A stretch of DNA of 64,000 bases from Craterostigma plantagineum. Its lineage: Eukaryota; Streptophyta; Magnoliopsida; Lamiales; Linderniaceae. The notes under the pieces were generated by a model. That model ran no database searches. It was given only the letters and a program-made list of their open reading frames with translations, and was not told where the DNA came from. A program made the translations under genes and the position numbers. Each line of letters begins with the position of its first letter. Within the stretch, counting starts at the first letter, position 1. Location: the NCBI GenBank assembly GCA_027422505.1, contig JAPQWV010000028.1, positions 7,034,001-7,098,000 of the forward strand. The letters run 5' to 3'. This document shows positions 48,046 through 58,724 of the stretch, piece after piece.

Positions 48046-50501
48046 ATGAATCGTCTATTTGGGAAATGGAAAAGTCAAAAGAAAGCGTCTATTGGAGCGG
48101 ATGGTAATCAAATTCTCGTAAATTTCGTTTTTATAGACGTGAATCCTCGAAAAACGGTCGGATTCGAGCGAAAATTTCGCACCGACCGAAACATAATTTC
48201 GGTCAACACAAGGGGTGACCGAACAACAATTTCGGTCAACCCTTGTGATGACCGAAAATCAGTTTCGGTCGCCCAAGATGGTGACCGAAATTGTAGTTCG
48301 GCCGCGGCTGTCGTAGCCGAAATTTGGATTCAGCTACGACTGTCGGGGCCGAAATCCGGCTTCGGCTACGACAGAGGTGACCGAAATCACATTTCGGTCG
48401 CCTCTTATGTTGACCGAAATTTGATTTCGGTTATTATTATTATTATTTTTTTTTGTCAGACTTGGAGAGTGTCCCGGAGGATTCCACGGGCGACGGGATA
48501 AACTACAGTCGGCATTTTCGCGAAGGAGGACGATTTTCAACCGACGTGGAAGCCATTAACTGGGCGAAAGGCGTCGCTATTGGTCTTGGTTTCGAGGTGA
48601 TAATTTCGTCGCACAAGAAATTAGGAACAGAAAAATTGATTAGATGTTCTCGCGGAGAACGTTATAGAGGCAAGGAGGATGAATTGGAGAGGCTGTCGAA
48701 GTCTAACAAGTGCAGGTGTCCGTTTGTAGTCATAGCCCAGCAAGATCCAGCTACTAAGGAATGGTTCATTCGTACGGGCCCACCTGAAAAATCCACGCAC
48801 AATCACCCTCTGATACATTATCCCGAGGGACACCGCCAGACGAGTGGGTTAAGCAGCCAGGCAAAGAAGGTCGTTGAGGAAATGAGTGCTGCGCAAGCGA
48901 AACCATCACATATCCTCTCAGCGATGAGGGCTCGACATAGCGTAGATAACGCGACGATCCGACATATTTATAATTACAGAGATCGTTTGAAGAAGCAATA
49001 TTCTGAGATCCGACGTGGTGAGCCAGTTGATGCACCAGGCGACAGAGTCCGGATATTTTGTTGAATATAGAAGAGACGAGGAGACTAATATGCTGACACA
49101 TGTCTTTCTCGCACACCCGGAGTCACTCGCACTGTTGAGGACGTATCCTTATTTTATTGGGATTGACTCGACGTACAAGACCAATAGATATAAGATGCCT
49201 CGGCCACTGGGTCGCTTGACACCGTATGGGTGAAGGTGCACGAGCAGATTCAGAACCAGTTGATTCGCATCCGAAAGGTAAATTAATTATTATTACGTGT
49301 CTCTTATCCTTATCTAATAATATTTTAATGTTGACATGCAGACACTTGAGGAGTCCCGGTCGAAACGACCTATTCGATGTCAGGATTTCCATTCCTAACA
49401 TTATTATACAGAGTTTCACACCATGCAATATTAATTATGGGAAATGAGCTGCGGCGGGCCAAAGAGTTGTCGGATGAGGTTTACTCCAGGTGCGGATGTG
49501 TAGTACGACGTACGCACCAACTACCATGTTCTTGCGAGCTTCAGCAATGCGTGGACAACAACTACCCAGTTTCGGTAGAATGCTTGCACGACTTCTGGAG
49601 GACACTCACAATCGGCGATGGAGTAGTTCCCGATATTTCTGATCAAGAGCGCTTAGCCGATCTTGTGCGTGAGGCAGAAGGTCGCGATCCCGCCGTTATG
49701 CGTGGCCTCCATCGAGTAGTTCACGAACATCTCTATCCCGAGGATCAAGAGTGGACCGCGCCTGCTGTTAAGACATCTGTAAAGGTAGGCCAAAGAAAAG
49801 AGACTCGACGAAACGTGATCGGAGTGCTTGGGAGTACGCAATCCCAGGGGGGGACGCAGCGGAGGGCGCAGCAGTACCAGTCGTAGCAGCCAGGGTTGTA
49901 GCAGTCATGGCCGTACCTCATCATCATCTGCGAAGCGATCTCGTAGTTCTACTGGCGAGACAGGTACGTCTGTTTTTTCACTCATAACAATAGTATATGG
50001 ATGCATCTCTAATCCGGTATAATTTTTTATACAGTTGAATCCAACTTCTTCCACGGCCGCTTGCAGTACCACGTAACATCAGTCATCCATCCGTATATAG
50101 TTAGTGTTAATGATGTCGTGGCTGACGGCAACTGCAGATTTCGCGCTATCGCTTCCCATATTTACAATGACGAAGAAGAATGGGTCACCGTAAGGAATAA
50201 CGTCGCGAACGAAATCGAGGCCCATTGGGATCTTTACTCGCCATTGTACTACGGTGATTCATTGGAAATGCAGTTGCGTCGTATACGCTGGGAAGGGGAG
50301 CCTTGCTTGGAAAACCACTGGATGTTGACACCGTGCGATCTGTGGGCTGTGGCCACTATTTGGAACGCTGTAGTTACACTATACGGGTACGGCAATGGAT
50401 CTGCCTCGCCGCGATCTGCTGGTCGCCGCTGTCCGGGGTGCCCGATACCGTCCTCCCCTCGATCGGGATACGCAGGATCTGTTCGACGTCGTGGAGCATG
50501 A
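48046..50501 (+). pseudogene. MULE transposase remnant joined to OTU protease domain
   Basis: Exon 1 48046-48103 (MNRLFGKWKSQKK); intron 48104-48459; exon 2 48460-49277; exon 3 49342-49963; exon 4 from 50035. Exon 2 has a FAR1-type DNA-binding domain (EAINWAKGVAIGLGFEVI, zinc-type CPFVV and THNHPL). A frameshift near 49020 follows, then the first MULE strand YFIGIDSTYKTNRYKMP. That is fused directly to a distal segment (VKVHEQIQNQLIR), so most of the DDE domain including catalytic residues is gone. Exon 3 has a stop and frame change near 49390, then the SWIM finger CGCVVRRTHQLPCSCE. Exon 4 is an OTU deubiquitinase-type domain with the cysteine motif VADGNCRFRAIAS and MLTPCDLWAVATIWNAVV. Plant MULEs that carry OTU domains are known; why is not. 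Confidence 0.85.
48177..48435. repeat. Palindrome array in first intron, plus-strand gene
   Basis: Eight copies of an inverted-repeat unit, GACCGAAA-N5-TTTCGGTC or variants (two are GCCGAAAT...TTCGGCTAC types), spaced about 37 bases apart, fill the intron 48104-48459 of the transposase gene. Each could fold into a hairpin of about 8 bp stem. The same unit recurs at 51295-51545. Confidence 0.93.
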
Positions 50502-51681
50502 TCGTCATCTCACCCCACGGCATGTGGAAGGTGTTCGTGTTAGGGTGCCAGCGCTCCACAAAAGCGCTCAGAAGAGGCTGGTCCAAGTGACCCAGCATGG
50601 CATCTGTGAAGTGGCTAAGCCATGTGCCATCGATCTCGCTCTGCGTCTGCGGCGGGAACCGGCAGTACCACTGCTTAAGCGACCGAAGAACTGACGCACG
50701 CTGCTCGCACTTCAGCAGGGGTCGATCCTCCTCACCCATCCAGAATGCGGGGGGCGATGTGCCCCAAGTAACTAGGGATCACCTCGCCGTCTTCTGGACC
50801 ACCTGGCTGTGGCCCCTGCACCCTCCACGAATCGTCATCTACGACCCTGGAGCGCTTGCTCCCTATTTTATTTTTTAAGAATTTTCCAAAAATAAATATT
50901 ACTTATTTTACTTATATTAAGACACTACATCGCAATACAGTTTTTAAAGGAGAATGAAATTACCTGCGGAGACCGGTATCGCATCGTCGTCGGATGACTC
51001 AAACGACGCCGCATCATAGGGCACCTCCTCATCCGCAGGCGCCTTCTCATCCGCATGCGGATCGTATTCCGCATATACGGAATGAGAATCAAGAGCTCGC
51101 TGCCGCCTCTCCTCCTCCCGTTGCCTACGAACGGATGCATCAACGCCGCGCGCCCTCGTATGACGCTCTCCAGATCCCTCCTCCGCCTCCGGGGCCGGTC
51201 TGCTGCTCCCTCCAAGTAGGGACTTCCCACCCCTGGCCTGCAATTACATAATTATTAAAAAAAAAAAATTTGACCAAAAAAAAATTTCGGTCAAACAGTG
51301 GAATGACCGAAATCAAGTTTCGGTCGGCGAGGAACCGACCGAAACTTGATTTCGGTCGAGCCAGATCCGACCGAAACTTGATTTCGGTCGGAACCCCGGC
51401 GACCGACGAGTGATTTCGGTCGTTCAAGACACGACCGGAATCTTGTTTCGGTCGAGCCTGTTGCGACCGAAATCTGATTTCGGTCGTGTCTTGAACGACC
51501 GAAATCACGTTTTGGTCGCGACTAGGCCGACTGAAATTTCGGTTTTATTTCGCGTCCGATCGCCCGTTTTCAGCCTAATTCGATCCGTTTTCGACAATCT
51601 AGCTACATACGAATGAACTTACGAAAGTTTTCTTACCAATCGTGACAGGACCCCCTTTCCCTTTCCGTGTCCTCGCTCCAT
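50374..51681 (-). pseudogene. Plant mobile domain (PMD) gene of the MULE
   Basis: Three exons on the minus strand: 51681-51637 (MERGHGKGKGVLSRL), 51237-50964 and 50862-50374, with matching phases. Exon 2 is charged and disordered (RRQREEERRQRALDS, acidic end ESSDDDAIP). Exon 3 carries the PMD (MAIN/MAIL1-type, formerly aminotransferase-like): VIPSYLGHIA, then a frameshift in the C-run at 50750-50755, then WLSHFTDAMLGHLDQPLLSA, FVERWHPNTNTFHMPWGEMT and LHDVEQILRIPIEG. The domain stops early, at about 130 residues after the shift, so it is truncated. Its 3' end overlaps the 3' end of the OTU frame on the other strand by about 128 bases. PMD proteins in plants keep genes active and silence transposons; transposon-borne PMDs are known, their role is not. 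Confidence 0.85.
51285..51545. repeat. Palindrome array in first intron, minus-strand PMD gene
   Basis: Seven copies of the same 21-bp unit (GACCGAAA-N5-TTTCGGTC) lie in the intron 51238-51636. They share the core with the array at 48177-48435, with unit spacing of about 37 bases. Confidence 0.93.
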
Positions 51682-52070
51682 TACGATTTGCAAAGTTATC
51701 TGTTTTTTTGTTTAATTTGGTTGTGTGATTTGAAAAGTGTTGCGTTGTGTAGGAATTTAAAGAAAATTCTTACTTTTTATTATATTTTACCTTTTTAAAT
51801 TAATTTAAATAACATAAGGGCATAAACGTCTTTTTTCAGCCCTTTAGGGGGCGGTAACTAGGAAAAAGGGGGCGGTAAATAGTAATTCCCATAGTATAAT
51901 TAGGTCTTTTGTTGACATAATAAATAATTCTATTACTATAACTATGTCTTCTGTAATATTCGCAAAACTTGTTGGTACAATTAATTTGTTTATATATTTT
52001 TTATTTAATATATATATATATATAATATATATAATATATATATATTATATATATATATATATATGTTTCT

Positions 52071-52243
52071 TAGGAATTGGTGGGCTTGCCCGCGGCCCGA
52101 AAACGTCCGGGTATTGAGCGGACCTGCCCGGCACGCATCCTGCCCAAATCCTGAGGCCTGGCCCGACTCACGTCCTTACGGCCCGGCTCGGCACGTGTCC
52201 TGTTCGATCCGGCCGCGTGCTAAGGGCTTATTTGACATCTTTA
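52071..52243. mobile_element. hAT-like MITE fragment
   Basis: GC-rich CGGCCCG words lie between TAGGAATTGGTGGGC and a right end GACATCTTTA, which resembles the inverted TAGAGATGTC hAT end. No 8-bp duplication is seen, so one side may be truncated. A TA microsatellite precedes it (52006-52065). Confidence 0.45.
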
Positions 52244-52412
52244 GGTACCATAATAATTAGATCCTTTAATTGTAAAATAATCTTGTGTATTGGTACGATA
52301 AGTAATTGTATTAGTATAATTAGATCTTTTATTGGTATAATAATTGTAAAAATTCTTCGGTATTTGTTAGTATAATAACCAAAACTGTTGCTATAATCGA
52401 ATCATTTGTTGG

Positions 52413-53488
52413 CGTTGTGAAATTATTGCAAGAGAGTATAAAACATAAGAGAGAATTCTTCCATTCACTTGTCTCTTTTCACTCACAAACACCTCTATTT
52501 ATTGAATGTGTTGTTGCAATGTCTGTCAGACATAATTCTTTGCCATTCGTACGAGAAACATCAGTTTTCTTAAAAGCAAAAAAATAAAATAATATTAAGA
52601 GAATATTAATACAATGGATAAATTAAAATATTATTGATAAAATTCCATTACATCAATATAATTGAAAAGACTTCTTAGACATTTCTAGGATTATCACCTT
52701 CAGGGTAATTTACAATAGTTTCACCTTCGAGGTGACTACCACTAGTTTCACCTTCAGGGTTACTTTCCAAAGAAATCAACGTTTAAACAGTAAAATCAAC
52801 AAAGCCAATGTCTCTAGATCAAGATATCTAAGAACGTTTATCTCGGTATTTTCTCCTTTCTCTTCAAGGACGCTTGATAGAGGTCAACAAATGTTTTTAC
52901 GTACGACAGATACGTGACCAATGGCCTTTAAAGCTGCAACAATCTTTTGCGTACGACAGGTACGTGATCAATGGTCTTTCAAACCGCAATGATGGCATTC
53001 CTTTTTCAATTTCCTTTATTGTCTCAACGACCATTTGCATCTAGATGAATTCCAACATCTAGGATCCGTGACAAGTAATTCTCATGTGTTATCAAGAGAA
53101 AATGGATTCGATTTTTGCGAGGTTAGCCATAATGAAAATGTGTAGTAGATAAACGTAAAGTAGAACGTACCGAACTTACTCAAGTATACAAACGACGGCC
53201 TTGGCTAGAGAGTCGTGCTGATAACGTGTTGTGAAATTATTGCAAGAGAGTATAAAACATAAGAGAATTCTTTCATTCACTTGTCTCTTTTCACTTCACA
53301 AACACCTCTATTTATAGGCTTGAGGTAGCCTTCACATTTGATGTTATATAATGTAAATAAATACAATTAAGAGGCTATAAACATGAGGAGGTTATGAGTT
53401 AAGTATGAAGATCATGTGTTGATAATGGGGAGGTTATAAGTTGAATAGAAAGTGAGTGGACATCCACATAAAACACATGTTTATAACA
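52413..53488 (-). mobile_element. Internally deleted copia-type element
   Basis: Flanked by a perfect GTTGG (52408-52412, 53489-53493). The right LTR 53227-53488 runs TGTTGTGAAATTATTGC to ATGTTTATAACA on the plus strand. Inside it the minus strand reads CGTTATCAGCACGA, a second common copia primer site. The left LTR keeps only its first ~95 bases (52413-52508) before unrelated sequence. Only about 0.7 kb of internal sequence remains, with no clear coding domain. A short repeat, TTTCACCTTC(A/G)(A/G)GG, occurs at about 52722-52760. Confidence 0.8.
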
Positions 53489-54157
53489 GTTGGTATATTA
53501 TGTGTAAATTTAGTCAGTATATGGTGGTATAATAAATACGTTTTTTGGTACGATGCTATACAATGTAATTCGAGTAGAATAACTAAAACAGTTCGTATAA
53601 TGCGGTCTTTTATTGGTATAATAGTCAGAAATTGAATGGAAAATAATAATATAAAAATGAGTTTATTGGTATAATAAATGAATTTATTAGTATAATTATT
53701 TGAATATTTTGTTGGTATAATTCCCTTTTGTTGGTATAATATTCGCCGTTCGTGGTATGATGGGCAAAGATTATTTCGTATATAAAATTATAACACTATT
53801 TGTTGGTATAATAGTAATAACAATTGGTATAATAATCTTAAATTTGGCTTGGTATAAAATTTTAAACAATTGGTATATATCTCTTTTATTGGTAGAATTA
53901 TATGTTTGATTTTGGGTATAATTACTTGTCCTGATGGTATAATACTTGTGACCTTTAAAAAAAAGATGGTATAATACTTGTGAAATGTGATATAATAATC
54001 TGAAAGTTTTTTAAATCTTTAAAGAAGGGTCGTCTTTTCAAGCGTTTGAGGTATTAAACAAGAAACTTTTCACATAAGGGTACTGAACGGAAGAAATAAT
54101 TTGAGGGGAATTTAAGAGGAAGTTTAAACTCAAATGGGATTGATAAGGAATTTCCCC

Positions 54158-55410
54158 TACATTTGTAGGCACTTTTTTAATGGCCATTTAAAAAATAGGC
54201 ACTGTGTGTTAACCATTACAAAAATATGCACAATTTTTTTTATAATTTCTTTTCAATTTCTTTTATTGGTACTATATTTCTGATTTTTTTACTTAAATTA
54301 ATAGGTTCTCCATAGTTCGATAAATAAATTGAATCAAATCGAACTTGAAATCTTTTATCTCGATTACAGAATCTAATTTTTCAATTCAGTATTCGGTTTC
54401 TAATTTTAATTTTTTCGGTAAAACCAAACTTCTATTTTTTTTTTATTATTTTACATAGTAATATATACGATTTTTTATGACTAACTTAATATTATTTTCA
54501 TCTTTTAATTAGCACGCAATATTTTGGAACAACGACGATATACAATTTTTTTCGCTTCGCTGTTTTATTTTCTTAGTTGGTTCTGTGCAGGTTTTACCTA
54601 TTCATGACAAAAACTTTAATTTCGATCGGATTTTGTGTCGATAAAACTTACCGTAAATTTTTTAAAATGGAGGAAAATTAGTGGTGATTACTAGACCTGT
54701 CAAAACGGGCCGACGGGTCCGGTCGGCCCGTAGCCCGCCAAAGCCCACCCATTGGCGGGGCGGGGCGGGCCTAAGAAAAGCTGGCCCGCCCCGCCTCTGG
54801 CGGGCCGTGGGTCTGGGCGGGCTTAGCCCTCTTTAATTAAAAATAAAAAAATATAAAAATATAATTTTAAAAAAATATATATTTAATTAAATTCAACATT
54901 TTAATAATTAATTTATTTTTGACTTTATAAAATTACAAACCTACCTAAAAAATTAAAATAAACTATATAATTTATATATAAATATATATTATTAAACAAA
55001 TTTTAAATATTGGCGGGCCAGCTTGCGGGCTGGCCTGCCCCACCCGCCCGAGCTCGCGGCTCGCGCGGGCTAGTCCTTTCAGACCCACGAGCCACCGGCC
55101 ATTCTGACAGCTCTATTGATTACTATGGTTGCCTTTTTCCCCCCATTGTGCACTATATTTCATTTATTTGCGTGAATCATATTATTATCTTTCTTCATTT
55201 TATGAATCAAAGTTCAATTATATTATCTTTTAATTGTGTATATCGTCAAATTAATTCACAAAAAAATAAATTAAGAGAAGGCCTATTTTTGTGGAAATTT
55301 GTGCATATAATAAAATTAATTCATAAAAAATAAATGAAAAGAATGCCTATATTTGTAATACAAAACACATAGTGCCTGTTTTTTATATTGAATATTTGCC
55401 TACATATGTA
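54158..55410. mobile_element. Inverted-repeat element, ~1.25 kb, hosting a hAT MITE
   Basis: The left arm TACATTTGTAGGCACTTT and the inverted right arm TACATATGTAGGCAAATA match over about 80 bases; both contain ATAGGCACTNTGTGTT and ATTACAAA. No coding region is present. It holds the MITE at 54692-55115. Superfamily not assigned, ends approximate. Confidence 0.7.
54692..55115. mobile_element. GC-rich hAT-like MITE, 424 bp
   Basis: Ends TAGACCTGTCAAAACGGGCC and CATTCTGACAGCTCTA are inverted repeats. GTGATTAC (54684-54691) and TTGATTAC (55116-55123) match at seven of eight bases. GGCGGG/CCCGCC-rich ends flank an AT-rich core. It is the clearest copy of this family. Confidence 0.85.
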
Positions 55411-55634
55411 AGTAACTCCTAATGATGGGTGGCTTGGCTGCTTTAGAATTTAGATATTTTGGGCCACTTCCAAGTTTTAAATTTAGGGACACTTTCACTT
55501 AAATTTCCATTATGTAAAATTTCTTTCAACTAACTCCCTTGTCGGAGTCATTTATCACTTAAGGACCAACAGAAAACATTTTTATCACTTACGGAACAAT
55601 TGGACAAAAATAACTCTTGAAACTTCTATAATAC

Positions 55635-56584
55635 ACACTGAACCCTTTCTCTCTCAACCCCATTTTCCCTCCCATCTCTCTAACTCTCCAACCCTAATCC
55701 ACACGCCGCCGCCTCCCCCTTCCTCCCCTCTTCCTCCTCCTCCATTAATGGAGGTTGGGGGAACATGGAGGTAGGGGGATCTCCTCAGTTTTTTCGTTTT
55801 TTGCTGTTTCTTTTTTGAAAAAAAAAATAAAAAAAAAATTTAACCACCCACAACTTCCTTTCCGCCGACCACCACCGCTGCAGTCACCGGCCCGGTCCCC
55901 TCCTTCACCACCGCCGCCAGCCGCCACCGGACTGCTACTGCCGTTGCCAGACTGCCGCACCGCTCGACCGTTTGCGTCGTGTGGTGTTTCCTCCCTCTGC
56001 CTCGCAGCCGCTCGGCCGCCACCGTCACCACCACCACCACCACCACATCCCGTTACAGACCCTCTCGCTGCCGCCTCGACGTCCCGCCGCCTCCCCGCCA
56101 TGCTGCCTCGCCCCGTCCGCCCCGGCATCCGCCGCCTCTCCACCATCTCACCACCTTGCCACCAACTCGCCGACCGCCGACCGCCGACCGCCGCGCCACA
56201 CCTCACTATCGTCCACCCGCGAGTCTCCCGTGGGGAGCTCGTTTCTCCCGGCTATTAGGTCGGGAGCTTTTTCTCCCGTTGTGGAGCCTTTTCTCCCTTG
56301 TGGAGCCTGTTCCGATGAAGACGATAACCTCGAGTCGTTGGACAAAAATAATGTAGAGTACCGTAGATTTGGATTAATAATCTTTTCTGTCGTATGTTCT
56401 ATAGATTTTTGGTCCAAGTGCGAGGTTTATTTCGTTTTCTGTCGGCTTGTTGTTTTGTTTTCGTGATGCATTGCTCCTTATGAGCCTTTGTTTCTCTACC
56501 GGATGTGTTACCGGAGAGACCCCTTGGGCTATTTAGCCCCTGTATCTTTGTTTATTAATGAAAGCTATCGTTTCCGGGAAAAAA
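55635..56584 (+). mobile_element. LINE-type retroposon, 14-bp target duplication
   Basis: AACTTCTATAATAC flanks both sides perfectly (55621-55634, 56585-56598). The 3' end GGGCTATTTAGCCCCTGT...TTTATTAATGAAAGC plus A-tail matches the LINE tail near 40060. The 5' part is pyrimidine and CCGCC rich like a plant 5' leader. At 950 bases it is too short for a reverse transcriptase, and I recognise no protein; the CCG-rich frames look like composition effects. It could be an internally deleted LINE or a LINE-mobilised chimera. Confidence 0.8.
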
Positions 56585-56598
56585 AACTTCTATAATAC

Positions 56599-58724
56599 GA
56601 TTTTACCAAGATTTTAAGTTTAAATAAATAAAATAAAAGAAAATCTTATGAAATCCAAAGAAAGAATATACGCACACGCTCAATAAATATATCCATGACC
56701 AAATCGAATAAAGATCTGCAAAATTGAACGCTCAAATCGAACACCCACGAAAAATCTTCACTTCCAATGAACGATTTATGATCTCTCGTTCGATCCCGGT
56801 ATGTGGCGTTTTTAATTCAAATTTTTTTCATCGTCCGAAACAAAACTTCTGAACCAAATAGGTATTTGATAGTTAGCATTTCTTACTTGATTAGGGTTAT
56901 TGGGTCTAGATTTGAATTATTAGATCTTGATTATTGTATTATATGCTTAAGTTGGGGGAATTTTAGGTTGTTTCTCAGCTTTTTGAATTTTAAGTTGGGT
57001 GTTTTCTTTTCATTTATTGGGTTCTTTTAGGGTTTCAAAGAAATTACTAATCTTATTTTTTGATACGCTGTCTATTTATTTTTTTGTACATCTTGCTTAT
57101 AAATTTAGTACAATATATGCATTATAATGGTACGATATGTTGTTGTGGATTCATATTGTATGTCTTAACAGAATGATAACTGAATTTGATTATTTTGCAA
57201 TGGTCATTTTCCGTTTATGATAATTTCGTTGGGGTCTATTTTCTTATTTTATTAATTGTGTATTAGAGATATTTCGTTCGGATGTATTTTCGAAAAGATT
57301 GTTGAGGATGAAATGACCCGGTTACGAAGAGCGAGCGCGTGAGGGAGGTGATGACGTTGCTGTTGAGGGGGAGTAATCGTAAGGCACAAGAGATTATTTT
57401 TGTGTTTGAGGAAAAGGATGAGGAGGATGTAACCATAAATGTGATTTTGTGTTGGATATATTTGTTTGGAATGTTTGTTTGTTGAATATTGCTAAAGAAG
57501 TAGCTTGTAAACTGCTATGTTGAGAGATTATGTGTTTGGTATAATGGTTGATGTATTCTGACATCGAATAGTATATATCTAAAATGTTTGTTTTGCCTGA
57601 AATTTTGGATACGTTAACAATGTTAAACAATGTACGGTAATCGTATGTACAAGATATAATAAACCCATCAAATTGGTAAAATAAACCTATTAAGTATTGG
57701 TACATTGCATTAATAGGTGTAAAAAGTGATGAAATATACAAAAAAGTAAGCATTATTGATCGACTTTTTTTAACAATATATGAAATAATTTCTGACACTC
57801 ACAGAAAGTTTTGACGCACAAAAAATTCTATCACTCACAGAAAGGTGTAATAAGCTTGGTACGGTTTCGGTACTTATCTTGGTACACAATATTACACAAA
57901 TGTGGTACAATTTAGTTCACAGTTAGGTACAATCACAAGCTTCTCAATGGTACAAAGTATACGCTATATGTGGTAGACTTTATTATGGTAAGCGTTCTTT
58001 TTTTGTCGATAATAGAATTAATTTTCCATGCGAAACTACTTTACTATAAGTATATCTATTATATTTCACTTGATATTTAACACTTTCACAAATAGATTTT
58101 AATCCAAACTTCAATGTCATGATAAGAAAGTGATCATTATAAGAACATGCTACTATTGAAGCTGGAGTCTATACTACAAATCCACAATTTCGAGGTTTAA
58201 CTTGTTAAATATGATGTTAATGAAAATAATAAATAATTTAGCCATACTTAAGTGTTTTTACACCGATACAAACGTAAAACACGAGAAAAAACGTCTACCT
58301 GATAAGAAATACCAAATATAGCGCGTTTACGGTACCATCTGATAGTCAGTGACTGTTCCCTATTGTGGAGTTACAGTGTACTATATTTCAGTGGTTTGTC
58401 GTACCAAACTAAATGTCGATATCGTACTAGGTTTTACCGGTCAACATAATATATAAATTTATGAGTTTAGAGTGACAACTCATGACTACAATAAATAATA
58501 GAATATCACACAAAAACATGTTTAATAAGTTGAACATTTTGAATTTAACAAACATATAGTGGTAGTAAGTTGTCCTAACATTATTCATCATCCAAATGAT
58601 ACTTGACATTTGTAGCATAAACTATGAGTGTAGGGATTACTCCGTCGAATATGATACGACGTGAAACACACAACTGTTATTAAATTTAAAAAATATGTTA
58701 TGGAAAAAAATATTTGAAAGCCAC
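56599..58724. other. Left arm interior, no gene seen
   Basis: No convincing coding region. From about 57840 to 57990 the words GGTACGG, GGTACAC and GGTACAA recur. Confidence 0.4.

Larger units (their letters stand above)
47863..51890. mobile_element. Mutator-like element with transposase-OTU and PMD genes
   Basis: A perfect 9-bp duplication ATAGTATAA (47854-47862, 51891-51899) flanks the element. Terminal inverted repeats start CTGAATTGCTATTCACCG / GGGAATTACTATTTACCG and share ACCGCCCCCTTTTTCCTAG and CCCCCTAAAGGGCTGAAA over about 75 bases. Nine-base duplications and long inverted repeats are Mutator hallmarks. Two convergent genes lie inside, one with FAR1-like, SWIM and OTU domains (+), the other with a plant mobile domain (-). 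Each first intron holds a palindrome array. The transposase lacks its catalytic core, so this copy depends on a relative. Confidence 0.93.
47545..54010. repeat. Right arm: degenerate GTTGGTATAATA array (interrupted)
   Basis: The inverted form of the left-arm motif occurs from about 47550 to 47862 and again from 51891 to about 54010. It is broken by the MULE (47863-51890), a hAT fragment (52071-52243) and a deleted copia element (52413-53488). The hits are TTGGTATAAT or one-base variants. Confidence 0.88.
45203..54157. mobile_element. 8.9-kb inverted-repeat element with TTATACCAAC-array arms
   Basis: Terminal inverted repeats of about 110 bases match between 45203-45315 and, inverted, 54157-54035 (shared words ATTATTTCTTCCG, TTCAGTA, TTTAATACCTCAAAC). 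The flanking TACATTTAT (45194-45202) and TACATTTGT (54158-54166) agree at eight of nine bases, as for a Mutator-type insertion. However, the right copy also equals the terminus of the next element, so it may be chance. Inside, arms of TTATACCAAC repeats run in opposite orientation. No coding region of its own is seen. Nested: hAT MITE, MULE, hAT fragment, copia. Confidence 0.75.

Noticed and set aside
48046..48501. Continuous 151-residue plus-strand protein at the MULE start
   Set aside because: The reading passes through the palindrome array; clean splice sites at 48103/48104 and 48459/48460 show that most of it is an intron.
45194..54166. Taking TACATTTAT/TACATTTGT as firm proof of a 9-bp target duplication
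   Set aside because: The right copy coincides with the terminus of the neighbouring inverted-repeat element, so it is kept only as supporting evidence; the terminal inverted repeats carry the call.
55755..56466. Long Pro/Ser/Arg-rich frames on both strands
   Set aside because: They mirror each other in CCG-rich sequence within the retroposon and match no family; the composition alone yields them.
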